Below, piece by piece: positions 1-8,155 of a stretch of DNA of 64,000 nt (the first letter of the stretch is position 1; every line of letters begins with the position of its first letter). Under the pieces are notes generated by a model, which saw nothing but the letters and a program-made list of their open reading frames with translations, was not told where the DNA came from and searched no databases. The translations under genes were made by a program, and so were the position numbers. Source of the DNA: a bacterium (GTDB taxonomy: Bacteria > Electryoneota > Electryoneia > Electryoneales > Electryoneaceae); the NCBI GenBank assembly GCA_020444265.1, contig JAHLLH010000002.1, positions 423,033 to 487,032 on the forward strand. The letters are read 5' to 3'.

Positions 1-1
1 C

Positions 2-319
2 TTCACCCAGTTTATCCTGGGTGCGCGTGGCATGCCGCGGCGATACTTCACCTATGTCGAGCAGTTCCAGCCGTTACACGCCTTTTCCTCGTCCGGCGCG
101 ATGGTGATGGGGCTCGGTTTCCTGCTGGTCGCGATCAACCTCTGGTGGGCGATCAAGCATGGCAAGCCAGCGGGCAGCAATCCCTGGGGAGCGTTGACAC
201 TCGAATGGACCGAATGCACCAGCCCACCGATCCCGCACAACTTCAAGGAAACGCCGAAGATCGAGTATGGTGCCTATGAGTACGACCGTGTGATCCCGAC
301 GATGGAAAAGCAGGGGTAA
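2..319 (+). CDS. ctaD: Cytochrome c oxidase subunit I, C-terminal fragment
   Basis: This is the last 105 codons of a heme-copper oxidase subunit I that begins before the window; the frame is open to the left edge. The visible part covers the final membrane segments: an LGARGMPRRY loop, a stretch around LHAFSSSGAMVMGLG, and the soluble tail with NPWGALTLEWT. All are typical of aa3/caa3 subunit I just after helix XI. The enzyme reduces O2 and pumps protons in the inner membrane. Subunits III and IV and the assembly factors follow on the same strand. The heme and copper ligands lie upstream and cannot be checked here. Confidence 0.95.
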   Translation, partial: FTQFILGARGMPRRYFTYVEQFQPLHAFSSSGAMVMGLGFLLVAINLWWAIKHGKPAGSNPWGALTLEWTECTSPPIPHNFKETPKIEYGAYEYDRVIPTMEKQG

Positions 320-325
320 CTGCTG

Positions 326-484
326 TTCGGTCAGGTCTCCTGACCTGACCGAAAGGTCCGCCAGGTCGGGAGACCCGGCGGAACAGACAGGACTGTTCAG
401 GTTTCGTCAGGCCCCCGAGCCTGACGAATGATCGCGCGCTTTGCGCGCGAAGGTTACGTCAGACGAGGGCGTCTGACGTAACAC
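326..484. repeat. Run of five consecutive hairpins between ctaD and ctaE
   Basis: The 187-bp gap holds five back-to-back inverted repeats. They are an 11-bp stem at 326-353, an 11-bp stem with one mismatch at about 356-382, a 10-bp stem at about 402-428, an 8-bp stem (TCGCGCGC/GCGCGCGA) at about 430-450, and a 13-bp stem (GTTACGTCAGACG and its complement) ending near 482. The stems differ in sequence, and none is followed by a T-run. A relative of the first stem (GGTCAGGTCTCC) recurs at about 1688-1735 after the subunit IV gene. They could be mRNA processing or stability elements setting subunit ratios; this is inference. Confidence 0.75.
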
Positions 485-506
485 ACAGGATAAAAGGACC
501 ATTCAG

Positions 507-1154
507 ATGGCAGATTCAGCCGCACATCCCCGTTGGCTCCAGCACCACTTTACGAGTGCCGGGCAACAGCGGGAATCCGCGAAACTGGGCATGTGGATCT
601 TCCTGGTGACGGAGATTCTCTTCTTCGGCGGGTTGTTCTGCGCCTATGCGATCTACCACGCCTGGAACCCGGATATTTTCCATGAAGCCCACAAGGCGCT
701 CGATTGGCGTCTGGGTGGCCTCAATACTCTCGTGCTGATTACCAGCTCGCTGACCATGGCCCTGGCGATTCGTTCGCTTCAGGTCAACAAGGCGAAACTT
801 GCCAACGGTTACCTCTGGGCAACCATCCTGCTGGCGTTGACCTTCATGGTCATCAAGTATTTCGAGTACGCGCACAAATTCCATGTGGGTCAGCTTCCGG
901 GCAAGTACTACACCTACACCGGCATCGAGGGCACCAGCCCGCACATCTTTTTCAGCCTCTATTTCATGATGACGGGGTTGCACGGGTTGCATGTGATGAT
1001 CGGGATCGGGGTTATTCTCTGGCTGATCATCCGGAACCGTCGCGGCGACTTCAGCAATGCCTATTACAACCCGGTCGAGATGACCGGACTGTACTGGCAC
1101 CTGGTCGACTTGATCTGGATCTACCTGTTTCCGCTTTTCTATCTCGTGGGGTAA
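507..1154 (+). CDS. ctaE: Cytochrome c oxidase subunit III
   Basis: A 215-residue heme-copper oxidase subunit III of the short bacterial type with about five membrane segments (near residues 27-47, 67-85, 98-117, 142-165 and 190-210). Family signatures are the GMWIFLVTEILFFGGLF stretch in the first helix, the HGLHVMIG motif near residue 160 and the C-terminal GLYWHLVDLIWIYLFPLFYL helix. The start is an ATG preceded by AAAGGACC. It stabilises the catalytic subunit and proton uptake. It sits between ctaD and the subunit IV gene and is separated from ctaD by the hairpin run. Confidence 0.95.
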   Translation: MADSAAHPRWLQHHFTSAGQQRESAKLGMWIFLVTEILFFGGLFCAYAIYHAWNPDIFHEAHKALDWRLGGLNTLVLITSSLTMALAIRSLQVNKAKLANGYLWATILLALTFMVIKYFEYAHKFHVGQLPGKYYTYTGIEGTSPHIFFSLYFMMTGLHGLHVMIGIGVILWLIIRNRRGDFSNAYYNPVEMTGLYWHLVDLIWIYLFPLFYLVG

Positions 1155-1160
1155 TGAACG

Positions 1161-1679
1161 ATGAGTAACGAGCATTCGGCCCACGGGGCCTCGCAAGATC
1201 ATGTTATGCCGGTGCGCAACTACCTGATGGTTGCCAGCGCCCTCTTTGTGCTGACCGTGATCACCGTCGCAGTCGCGCAGGTGGACTTTGGCGCCTGGAA
1301 CCTGGTCGTTGCGATGGTGGTTGCCACGACCAAAGCAGTACTGGTGGCGATGTTTTTCATGCACCTCTTTTACGATAACAAGCTGTTCGCAGCCTTTTTT
1401 ACCGGGTCGTTTGTCATCCTCGGCATTTTCATCGTAATCACCATGTTCGACACGATGGAACGGGACCGTCTCTATCCCGAGGTGGCCACACCGATCCGTG
1501 AGCACGCCATCATATATGACGATGAGGGCAAGCCATTGAAGCAGAACGCCCATGCTGGCGAGGGTGAGCACGGCGAAGCGGCGGAGCATGGGGATGCGGC
1601 GATGGAGCACGAGGAAGGTGCTGCCGCCGAAGGAGGCGACGAGCAGGGCTCGGAGGACGCCACTTCCGGCGGGCATTGA
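1161..1679 (+). CDS. ctaF: Cytochrome c oxidase subunit IV family protein
   Basis: 172 residues. The first 100 form three membrane helices like the COX4_pro family of caa3/bo3 oxidases, with a KAVLVAMFFMHLFYD stretch at the end of the second helix. The remaining 70 residues are a hydrophilic tail very rich in His, Glu, Ala and Gly (GEHGEAAEHGDAAMEHEEG), longer than in most relatives. It could bind metal or simply be a disordered acidic extension. It begins six bases after ctaE stops, so the two are co-translated. Confidence 0.88.
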   Translation: MSNEHSAHGASQDHVMPVRNYLMVASALFVLTVITVAVAQVDFGAWNLVVAMVVATTKAVLVAMFFMHLFYDNKLFAAFFTGSFVILGIFIVITMFDTMERDRLYPEVATPIREHAIIYDDEGKPLKQNAHAGEGEHGEAAEHGDAAMEHEEGAAAEGGDEQGSEDATSGGH

Positions 1680-1788
1680 GTTGATTCGGTCAGGTCTCCC
1701 GACTTGACCGATGATCTACCAAGTCTGGAGACCTGTCAGAACGGGGGATCCAGCGTAAGTTGAATCGTGTGCGATGGTTAAACTGGGT

Positions 1789-1952
1789 GTCATCCCCAGC
1801 GCGACAGGGTGCGATAGCGCCCTTGTGGTCAAAGACCACCACCAGCGCGTCGGGGATCCCCTGTGGCCTCGCACTGCTTCGGGGGATCCCCGACGCATCC
1901 GGGTTCCCTTCGGTCACAACACCGCTTTGCGATGTTGGATGCTGGGGATGAC
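1789..1952. repeat. Dispersed inverted-repeat element, family 1, copy A
   Basis: A 164-bp element bounded by GTCATCCCCAGC at 1789 and its exact complement GCTGGGGATGAC ending at 1952. Inside are a second inverted pair (GCGTCGGGGATCCCC at 1847-1861 and its complement at 1882-1896) and a short GTGGTC/GACCAC hairpin. The same layout recurs at 4118-4278, 29461-29633 and 38133-38309. It has no coding capacity and resembles a non-autonomous palindromic (REP/MITE-like) element. It fills most of the 328-bp gap between ctaF and ctaA; the rest shows only a weak relative of the first hairpin seen at 326. Confidence 0.8.
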
Positions 1953-2007
1953 GTGTGATCGACGTTTTTAATTATGCCATAAAGCAAGCTGTCCTGGGGG
2001 GACATCG

Positions 2008-2943
2008 ATGAAAGCACTGACACGCTTTTCCTTTGTGGCGACCATCGCCACCTATCTCTTGATCTTCACGGGCGGGCTGGTCCGTGTCTCGGGCGCCGGC
2101 CTTGGCTGCCCGGATTGGCCAAAGTGTTTCGGACGATGGATTCCACCCACTTCGGTGGACCAGCTTCCCAGCCATATTGACCCAAGCCTTTTCAACTTCA
2201 CCCTCGCCTGGATCGAGTACGGCAACCGTCTGCTCGGCATGGTCGTCGGTCTGCTGATCCTGGTGACGGCGATCCTTGCCATCATCCATGCACGTCGTAT
2301 CCGCCGAATCTGGCTTCCGGCGGTTGCCTCGGCTTTGCTGGTCGCTTTTGTCGGCTGGCAGGGTGGCCAAGTGGTGGCGGCCGAACTGAAACCCCTGCTG
2401 GTCGCGGTCCATCTTCTGCTCAGCTTCCTGATTGTCAGCCTGCTGACCTATCAGACTCAGCAACTTCACTACCTCGCGAAGCCGGATGCGGAAGACGGCG
2501 CGGACTACCCGAAGGTGACCCGGCTGGTCTTCATAGCCTGGATTTTAGCGGTTTTGCAGAGCGCGCTGGGTACCCAACTTCGTGCGGCGGTGAAAACCAT
2601 TCAGGATGCGATGCCGCTTGGTGGCCACTCAATGTGGCTCGATGCCGTCGGCCCGATCAAACATGTTCACATGCTGTTGGGCATCATTGTCGCCGCCTTT
2701 GCATCTCACCTCGGAGTTAAGCTGCTGAGACGTGCCCGTCATGCATCCCCGTTGGTCCAGCAATCGAGCCTCGGCCTGCTGATCCTCGGCATCCTGATGT
2801 TCGCGATTGGCCTGATGATGGCTTTCGCGAGCTACCTGCCGATATTCCAGCTGATCCACCTCTGGGGGGCTGCGTTGATGGTCGGCCTGTTCCTGCTGCT
2901 CCTGGGCGCGTTACGTCAGCACGAAGGAGGACGAGATGAGTAA
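2008..2943 (+). CDS. ctaA: Heme A synthase
   Basis: A 311-residue COX15/CtaA protein that oxidises the C8 methyl of heme O to the formyl group of heme A in the inner membrane. It has about eight helices. Visible family motifs are GGLVRVSGAGLGCPDWPKC near the N terminus, the E-x3-NR motif (WIEYGNRLLG), GWQGGQVVAAE with the following AVHLLLS His, IKHVHMLLG, and IHLWGA near the C terminus; these His residues are the expected heme ligands. The start follows a GGGGG run. Its stop overlaps the next gene by eight bases, marking an assembly operon. Confidence 0.95.
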   Translation: MKALTRFSFVATIATYLLIFTGGLVRVSGAGLGCPDWPKCFGRWIPPTSVDQLPSHIDPSLFNFTLAWIEYGNRLLGMVVGLLILVTAILAIIHARRIRRIWLPAVASALLVAFVGWQGGQVVAAELKPLLVAVHLLLSFLIVSLLTYQTQQLHYLAKPDAEDGADYPKVTRLVFIAWILAVLQSALGTQLRAAVKTIQDAMPLGGHSMWLDAVGPIKHVHMLLGIIVAAFASHLGVKLLRRARHASPLVQQSSLGLLILGILMFAIGLMMAFASYLPIFQLIHLWGAALMVGLFLLLLGALRQHEGGRDE

Positions 2944-3649
2944 CACGAAACGATTTGGCATGTTGGCCGCCGGACTGCTGGTGGCGGCGGTGCTTGCAGT
3001 CTTTGCTACTGTGGTTTTGCGTCAGGCGGACCGTTCCCGTGCCGATATTCCGGTCATCCAGCCGGTGCCGGACTTCGAGTTCATCAACCAGCAGGGGATG
3101 GCTTTCGGTAGCGCTGACCTGATCGGCAAGATCAGCGTGGTCGATTTCATCTTTACCCGCTGTGAAAATGCCTGCCCGATCATGGCACGTGAAATGGGCG
3201 AACTCTACCGTGCGTTCGAGAGCACGGATGATGTCCAGTTTGTCTCGATTTCAGTGGACCCTTCGCATGATACCCTCGAAGTGCTGCAGGCCTACGCCTC
3301 CGCGAACGGTGTCGACGATGACCGTTGGACCTTCCTGCACGCTCCGATCGAAAAGGTGGTCTGGCTTTCCGAAGAGGGCTTCCTGCTCCCGGCGGAAAAC
3401 CTGCCGATGGGCCACAGTCCTCGTTTCGCGCTCGTCGACCGTCAGGGGCAGATTCGCGGCTACTTCAACGCTCTCGAGGGTAAGCCGATGATCGCCCTGA
3501 AGCAGCAGATCAAGCAGCTGTTGAAAGAAAAACACGGCAGTCATGGCATGGTCTCGTCCGCGCACGCCGCCGAGATGAAGAGCGAGGTCCACGCGGCGAA
3601 GATGGACGATAAGGAAGGCGAGAACTGCTGTGAGCCTGGGGGCGAATGA
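2936..3649 (+). CDS. SCO1/SenC-family copper chaperone for cytochrome oxidase
   Basis: 237 residues with an N-terminal anchor (about 8-27) and a periplasmic thioredoxin fold. The copper ligands of the SCO family are present: Cys76 and Cys80 in FTRCENACP, and His160 in LPMGHSPRF. It should deliver copper to, or reduce, the CuA site of oxidase subunit II. The tail after the domain (from about residue 195) is His-, Lys- and Glu-rich and ends in a vicinal Cys-Cys pair (ENCCEPGGE), which is unusual and may be an extra metal site. It overlaps ctaA upstream and the DUF420 gene downstream. Confidence 0.93.
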   Translation: MSNTKRFGMLAAGLLVAAVLAVFATVVLRQADRSRADIPVIQPVPDFEFINQQGMAFGSADLIGKISVVDFIFTRCENACPIMAREMGELYRAFESTDDVQFVSISVDPSHDTLEVLQAYASANGVDDDRWTFLHAPIEKVVWLSEEGFLLPAENLPMGHSPRFALVDRQGQIRGYFNALEGKPMIALKQQIKQLLKEKHGSHGMVSSAHAAEMKSEVHAAKMDDKEGENCCEPGGE

Positions 3650-4068
3650 TGGAAGCGAGCTCACACGCCACGTTAAACGCTGTGCTGAACGCCATCGCCG
3701 CGGTGTTGTTGTTAACTGGCCGTTTTCAGGTCAAAGCGGGCAAGTTTGATACTCACAAGCGGGTGATGATCGGGGCGCTGACCGTTTCGGCTTTGTTCCT
3801 GGTCAGCTACCTGGTCTACCACGCGCAGGTCGGTTCAGTACCCTATCCCTGGCACGATTGGACCCGGCCCGTTTACTTCACCATCCTGATTCCGCACGTG
3901 ATTCTCGCGGCGCTGATGGTGCCCTTTATCATCGCGGCAGTCTGGTTCGCATTCCGAGACCGTTTCGACCGCCACAAGGCGCTGGTGAAGTGGGTTTGGC
4001 CGGTCTGGATGTTTGTCTCGGTGACAGGTGTTCTGGTCTATTTGATGTTGTACCAACTGCACCCGTAG
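3646..4068 (+). CDS. DUF420 membrane protein, probable oxidase assembly factor
   Basis: 140 residues with four to five membrane helices and conserved His residues in FDTHKRVM, YHAQVG, IPHVILA and RHKALVKW. This matches DUF420 (YozB/CtaM), a family linked in Firmicutes to maturation of heme A oxidases. The ATG overlaps the TGA of the SCO gene, so translation is coupled. Its place between SCO and heme O synthase supports an oxidase-biogenesis role; the exact chemistry is not known from sequence. Confidence 0.88.
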   Translation: MMEASSHATLNAVLNAIAAVLLLTGRFQVKAGKFDTHKRVMIGALTVSALFLVSYLVYHAQVGSVPYPWHDWTRPVYFTILIPHVILAALMVPFIIAAVWFAFRDRFDRHKALVKWVWPVWMFVSVTGVLVYLMLYQLHP

Positions 4069-4117
4069 TGTAGTTTTGGATAGCCTAACAATGGGCGCTG
4101 TGCTGGCCCGCTGGGCT

Positions 4118-4278
4118 GTCATGCCCAGATCGCAATCCAGCGATAGCTGGATCGTGTGCAAAGCACACCAGCGAACGTCGGGCATCCCCGTTAATCTCGC
4201 ACCGTTTCGGGGGATCCCCGACGCGCACGAGGACAAAGGCCTAGCCTGCTGACGCAGTCTTGTGCGCTGGGGAGGACA
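4118..4278. repeat. Dispersed inverted-repeat element, family 1, copy B
   Basis: The ends are GTCATGCCCAG at 4118 and an imperfect complement CTGGGGAGGACA ending at 4278. Inside are an ATCCAGCGATAGCTGGAT hairpin, the GTCGGGCATCCCC half and the GGGGGATCCCCGACGC half, in the order seen in the other three copies. It fills the gap between the DUF420 gene and ctaB, so any transcript of the assembly operon would carry this structured RNA. Confidence 0.8.
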
Positions 4279-4305
4279 AATAAATGAGTGGGGGAGTGAG
4301 GACGC

Positions 4306-5223
4306 ATGAAACAGGGTGAACAGGTCTTGGAGACTCCGGTGGCGCCGCTTCAGTGGGTGGGGCAACGGATCTCTGCGTACATCAGCCTGACCAAGCCGAC
4401 CATCATGCTGCTGGTTGTCCTGACCGGTGCGGCCGGTCTTGTGCTCCAGGGTGGCCTGGCGGATCATCCCTTCCGTTTCGCCCTCACCCTCTTCTTCCTC
4501 GGTATGGCTGGCGGTTCCGCCAATGCCTTCAACCAGTACTTCGAGCGGGACCGTGACGCGATCATGCGTCGGACACGGAAACGTCGTGCGCTACCGATGG
4601 GTCGTATCACTCCAGCCGAAGCCTTTGTCTTCTCGTTCGTGCTGGCGGTCGCATCCACCCTTGGCTTCTGGTTCCTCTTCAACCCGCTGTCGGCGATGCT
4701 GTCGCTCGGGACGATCGTCTACTACGCCCTTTTCTATACCCTCTATCTCAAGCCACGTACCCCGGAAAACATTGTGATCGGTGGCGTCGCCGGATCGATG
4801 GGCCCGGTCATCACCTGGGCGGCGGCTTCTGGCACCATGGCGATTGAACCCTGGCTGATGTTTGCAGTCATCTTCTTCTGGACCCCGCCCCACTTCTGGG
4901 CGTTGGCGGTTTACATGAAGGATGACTATGTCGATGTCGGCTACCCGATGCTGCCTGTCGTCAAGGGGCAGCGAGTCACCTGGAACCGTAGCATCGTTTA
5001 CGCCATTATCACCCTCGCGACCAGCATTGCCCTGCTCGGCTTCGGCACGGGCTGGCTCTATGCGGCAGCAGCCGTTGGCCTCGGCGGCTGGTTCCTGCGC
5101 AGGCTGCTGCACGCCCGCCGTGAGGAAAGTGTCCTTGCGGCACGTGGCGCCTTCACCACCTCAATTGTCTACCTGCTCGCCCTCTTCACCGCCTTGATCC
5201 TCGACAAGTCGATTTTGGGATAG
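4306..5223 (+). CDS. ctaB: Protoheme IX farnesyltransferase (heme O synthase)
   Basis: 305 residues, a UbiA-superfamily prenyltransferase with about nine helices that adds a farnesyl group to heme b, giving heme O, the substrate of CtaA. The first Asp-rich motif is clear (NAFNQYFERDRDAIMRRT), followed by the KRRALP loop; the second is around YMKDDYVDVGYPMLP. YISLTKPTIM near the N terminus is typical. Two heme genes plus SCO and DUF420 make this a complete heme A and copper assembly set beside the oxidase subunits. Confidence 0.95.
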   Translation: MKQGEQVLETPVAPLQWVGQRISAYISLTKPTIMLLVVLTGAAGLVLQGGLADHPFRFALTLFFLGMAGGSANAFNQYFERDRDAIMRRTRKRRALPMGRITPAEAFVFSFVLAVASTLGFWFLFNPLSAMLSLGTIVYYALFYTLYLKPRTPENIVIGGVAGSMGPVITWAAASGTMAIEPWLMFAVIFFWTPPHFWALAVYMKDDYVDVGYPMLPVVKGQRVTWNRSIVYAIITLATSIALLGFGTGWLYAAAAVGLGGWFLRRLLHARREESVLAARGAFTTSIVYLLALFTALILDKSILG

Positions 5224-5234
5224 TGGCCCACCGA

Positions 5235-5585
5235 GGGTGACTGGTACCCACGATCCCTGTTGAGCTGGAAACCTCTTTTTATCTCTTGGGCCAAAAGTTG
5301 CGAAGAGTGAACGGGTACGAGGGTACCTGTCACCACTCTTATGCCGAGTGAACCTGTTGGTGACAGGTACACTCTGAGGGGGAGCTGCGTGATAGGATGC
5401 GACTGGAGAGGGGTTGTCCTCTGAATTCCTCTTCCAAATGGTGTGTACCAGTCACCGTCGATAGTCTTGTTTGCCCTTTTGAAGACAGGTACACTCTGGC
5501 TCGAAGCAGTGTCTTTCCCTGCTTTCTTTGATTGGCAGGCCGCATACGATGCTTCGTAGGTTGCGGCGTGTACCAGTCACCACGC
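5235..5585. repeat. Array of six alternating GGTGACAGGTACAC-type repeats
   Basis: The 399-bp gap after ctaB contains no gene. It holds six copies of one 14-18 bp motif in both orientations: GGGTGACTGGTACCCACG (5235), GGGTACCTGTCACC (5321), GGTGACAGGTACACTCTG (5359), GTGTACCAGTCACC (5443), GACAGGTACACTCTGG (5484) and GTGTACCAGTCACC (5568). The spacing is irregular (about 38-124 bp), so this is not CRISPR. Opposed copies could fold into hairpins, as REP-like palindromes do. No transposase is nearby. Confidence 0.7.
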
Positions 5586-5622
5586 GGGCAACTGTCACAG
5601 CTCCTGTCACTTTTGAGGTCCC

Positions 5623-6675
5623 ATGACCACCCGAACCAGCACCGCGACACGCCATTCCCTGCTATTCCTCTCGGATTCAAAAGTCGAGGTGGTGGAAGAG
5701 ACGATGGGAGCACTTCCAGCCAACAAGGTGCGCATCCTCGCACTCGCCTCCGGTATCAGCAGCGGTACCGAAATGCTGGTCTATCGCGGCGACGTGAATC
5801 CTGATCTGCCGGTCGATGAGACGATTGACGATCTGCCGGACCGTCGCTTCCGTTACCCGCTGAAGTACGGCTATACAACGGTCGGGCGAGTGGAGCAGGT
5901 TGGTGATCTGGTCGATTCCGTCTGGAAAGATTGTCTCGTTTTTGCCTTCCACCCTCATGAAAGCCGATTCGATGCTGACCCGGCGACCCTTGTCCCGGTT
6001 CCGAAGGGGGTATCGGTGGAGGATGCCCTTTACCTCGCGAATGCGGAGACGGCAGTCAATTTTGTGCTGGATGGTCAGCCAAGGATCGGGGAACGAGTGC
6101 TCGTTTTCGGACTGGGGGTGCTGGGAGCGTTGACCACCTCCCTGCTGGCGACCTTCCCTCATGGTGGCCTCGTGGCGCTCGATCCGCTCGGGACACGGCG
6201 TGCTCTTGATCTGGGTGCAGATGCCATGCTCGATCCCGATCAGCCGGATTTGAAGGAACAACTGAAACGGACCTTTGTTCCTGGTGCGGATGTTGATGGG
6301 GCCGACCTGGTGTTTGAACTATCCGGCAACCCGGAAGCGCTGGATCGTGCGATTGAGCTGACCGGGTACCATGGACGAATTGTGATTGGATCATGGTACG
6401 GTGAGAAGGCGGCACAGCTTCATCTTGGGGGACGGTTCCATCGCAGCCGGATCAAGCTGATCACCAGCCAGGTCAGTAGCATTGCTCCGGAATTACGGGG
6501 CAGGTGGACACGAGACCGTCGCTTCTCGATTGCCTGGGAGACCATTCGCGAGGTCCATCCGGCACGCTGGATCAGCCATCGCTTTCCGATTGAACGCGCT
6601 GGCGAGGCCTACGATCTGATCGACCGGAATCCCGGCGAATCGTTTGTCACCATCCTCACTTATGGACAGGAATAA
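5623..6675 (+). CDS. MDR-superfamily dehydrogenase, BchC-like, lacking the catalytic zinc GHE motif
   Basis: 350 residues: a medium-chain dehydrogenase fold with an N-terminal GroES-like part and a Rossmann part (GERVLVFGLGVLGALTTSLLA, about residues 156-176). Early motifs are ISSGTEMLVYRG and LKYGYTTVGRVEQVGD. In zinc-dependent relatives the latter carries GHE, which here is GYTTVG, so the catalytic zinc site is absent, as in BchC-like and other non-zinc MDR enzymes. It is the first gene of a tightly packed operon: the next gene starts two bases after its stop. The substrate is unknown; the neighbours suggest a pterin- or sugar-linked pathway. Confidence 0.82.
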   Translation: MTTRTSTATRHSLLFLSDSKVEVVEETMGALPANKVRILALASGISSGTEMLVYRGDVNPDLPVDETIDDLPDRRFRYPLKYGYTTVGRVEQVGDLVDSVWKDCLVFAFHPHESRFDADPATLVPVPKGVSVEDALYLANAETAVNFVLDGQPRIGERVLVFGLGVLGALTTSLLATFPHGGLVALDPLGTRRALDLGADAMLDPDQPDLKEQLKRTFVPGADVDGADLVFELSGNPEALDRAIELTGYHGRIVIGSWYGEKAAQLHLGGRFHRSRIKLITSQVSSIAPELRGRWTRDRRFSIAWETIREVHPARWISHRFPIERAGEAYDLIDRNPGESFVTILTYGQE

Positions 6676-6677
6676 CG

Positions 6678-7076
6678 ATGTTCCATGTGACTTCACGGGT
6701 AGCATTCAGCGCTTCTATCGACTTGGTTGTTGGAGGAGATACAAGCCGTCGTACACACCATTATCTGCTCGAAGCACGTGTCGAAGGACCGCAGGTGGAT
6801 GACGAGGGTTTCCTCTTCGACATCACAAAGCTCAACACCATTCTGAACGAACTGAAGGTACGATGGGGTGAGCATGTGCTGAATGATCTCGCCGATTTCC
6901 GTGGCCTCAACCCGACCCTCGAGCAGGTGGCACGTGTCGCCTGCCATGAGATTGCCCAGCCCCTCGTTGGCCTGCCATTGACCAGCATCGAAGTGACCTT
7001 GTTCGAGCACGAGAAGGAGCCCGCCCCAGGACCCTCCGCAGGGTATCTGATGCGTCTCCACGGAGACCGTGCATGA
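6678..7076 (+). CDS. Divergent 6-pyruvoyl-tetrahydropterin synthase/QueD-like protein
   Basis: 132 residues fitting the PTPS/QueD fold: an FSAS start, a GFLFDITKL segment, HVLND, NPTLEQVA and a late LFEHE. Compared with canonical enzymes the zinc site is eroded. The FxxxH histidine aligns with Ile in FSASIDL, HGH aligns with RTH, and the catalytic Cys before HGH is missing. The late Glu and the His of LDH-x-LND (here GEHVLND) remain. It may bind a pterin without canonical chemistry or use another site. It lies inside a four-gene operon and overlaps the next gene by four bases. Confidence 0.8.
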   Translation: MFHVTSRVAFSASIDLVVGGDTSRRTHHYLLEARVEGPQVDDEGFLFDITKLNTILNELKVRWGEHVLNDLADFRGLNPTLEQVARVACHEIAQPLVGLPLTSIEVTLFEHEKEPAPGPSAGYLMRLHGDRA

Positions 7077-8155
7077 AAATCGGGCTTGTGATTTATGGCA
7101 GCATCGATAGCCTCTCGGGCGGCACACGCTATGACCGTCGACTGGTCGACTATCTGCGTGCGCAGGGGGACGAGGTCGAGATCATTTCGCTAACCGACCA
7201 TGGTTACTTCCTCAACCTCTACACCGGCTGGTTCCTCGGGCCGTTGATCAAGCTTTGGGGACGTCGCTTCGATGTGCTGCTGGTCGATGAGCTGACCCAT
7301 GCGATGATGGGTTGGATGATCGAACCGATCCGGAAGCAGCTCGGCTGCAAGGTGATCAGCATCGTTCACCACCTCGCGAGTGATGAGCCGCGTGCTCGTT
7401 GGAAAAACTGGTTGATTCGCAGGGCAGAACGGATGCTGTTGATGACGGTGGATGGCCACATCTGCAACACCGAAACCACGGCGGATCGGGTCCGTGCAAT
7501 GGACCATCGACCCGCCCCGATCAGCGTTGCCCTGCCCGGTGTGATCATCGAACAGGAGTTGCCCGCGATCGAAGAGATTCGTGCACGGGGCGAGCGATCA
7601 GGTCCTCCCCATCTATTGTTGGTTGGGAATATCATTGAACGGAAGGGTGTGCTCGAGCTGTTGACTGCGTTCGACGAGACTGAAATACCCGAGTGGACCC
7701 TCTCGCTGGTGGGACGGACCGACTTGGAACCGGCATACGCCGAGCGGGTTCGTCAGAAGATCGAGCAAAGTGGGGTCGGGGATCGGGTTACGTTGCATGG
7801 CCCGCTGGAGGGAGATCAGTTGGCGGAGGAATACCGTCGCGCCGACTTTTTTGCCATGCCCTCCAGCTATGAAGGTTTCGGCATCGCCTACCTCGAAGCG
7901 ATGGCCTATGGCCTGCCGGTGATAGCGTCGCGTGCGGGCGGTGCGGTTGAGATAGTTAAAGAAGGCGTCAACGGTTTCCTGGTCACACCGGGCGACCAGG
8001 CGGGACTTGCCGAGAAGCTGATCACTCTCGCCGGAGATGCGACGTTGCGTGTCAAGCTGGGGTTGGAGGCACGGGCTACCTTTGACCGCCACCCGACCTG
8101 GGAGGAGAGCTTTGCCGGGGCACGCGCCTTCCTCGAAGCGAGGGCAGGTGGCTGA
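7073..8155 (+). CDS. GT4-family glycosyltransferase
   Basis: 360 residues, GT-B fold. The N-terminal domain begins MKIGLVIYGSIDSLSGGTRYDRRL. The C-terminal GT4 domain shows LLLVGNIIERKGVLELLTAF (about 180-200), the RADFFAMPSSYEGFGIAYLEAMAYGLPVIA signature with its E-x7-E pair, and GVNGFLVTPGD. It transfers a sugar from an activated donor to an acceptor not predictable from sequence. ATGA overlaps on both sides place it in one operon with the PTPS-like protein and the methyltransferase. Confidence 0.9.
   Translation: MKIGLVIYGSIDSLSGGTRYDRRLVDYLRAQGDEVEIISLTDHGYFLNLYTGWFLGPLIKLWGRRFDVLLVDELTHAMMGWMIEPIRKQLGCKVISIVHHLASDEPRARWKNWLIRRAERMLLMTVDGHICNTETTADRVRAMDHRPAPISVALPGVIIEQELPAIEEIRARGERSGPPHLLLVGNIIERKGVLELLTAFDETEIPEWTLSLVGRTDLEPAYAERVRQKIEQSGVGDRVTLHGPLEGDQLAEEYRRADFFAMPSSYEGFGIAYLEAMAYGLPVIASRAGGAVEIVKEGVNGFLVTPGDQAGLAEKLITLAGDATLRVKLGLEARATFDRHPTWEESFAGARAFLEARAGG

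Noticed and set aside
320-506. The hairpin run as a CRISPR array
   Set aside because: The units differ in sequence, have no regular spacers and no cas genes nearby.
516-1676. A 386-codon open frame on the minus strand opposite the oxidase subunit genes
   Set aside because: It lies antisense to two clear oxidase subunits, has low-complexity His/Arg-rich sequence and no family signature; it is a shadow of biased codon use.
5235-5585. The alternating repeats as CRISPR or as an insertion sequence
   Set aside because: Repeats switch orientation and spacing is irregular; no transposase frame is present.
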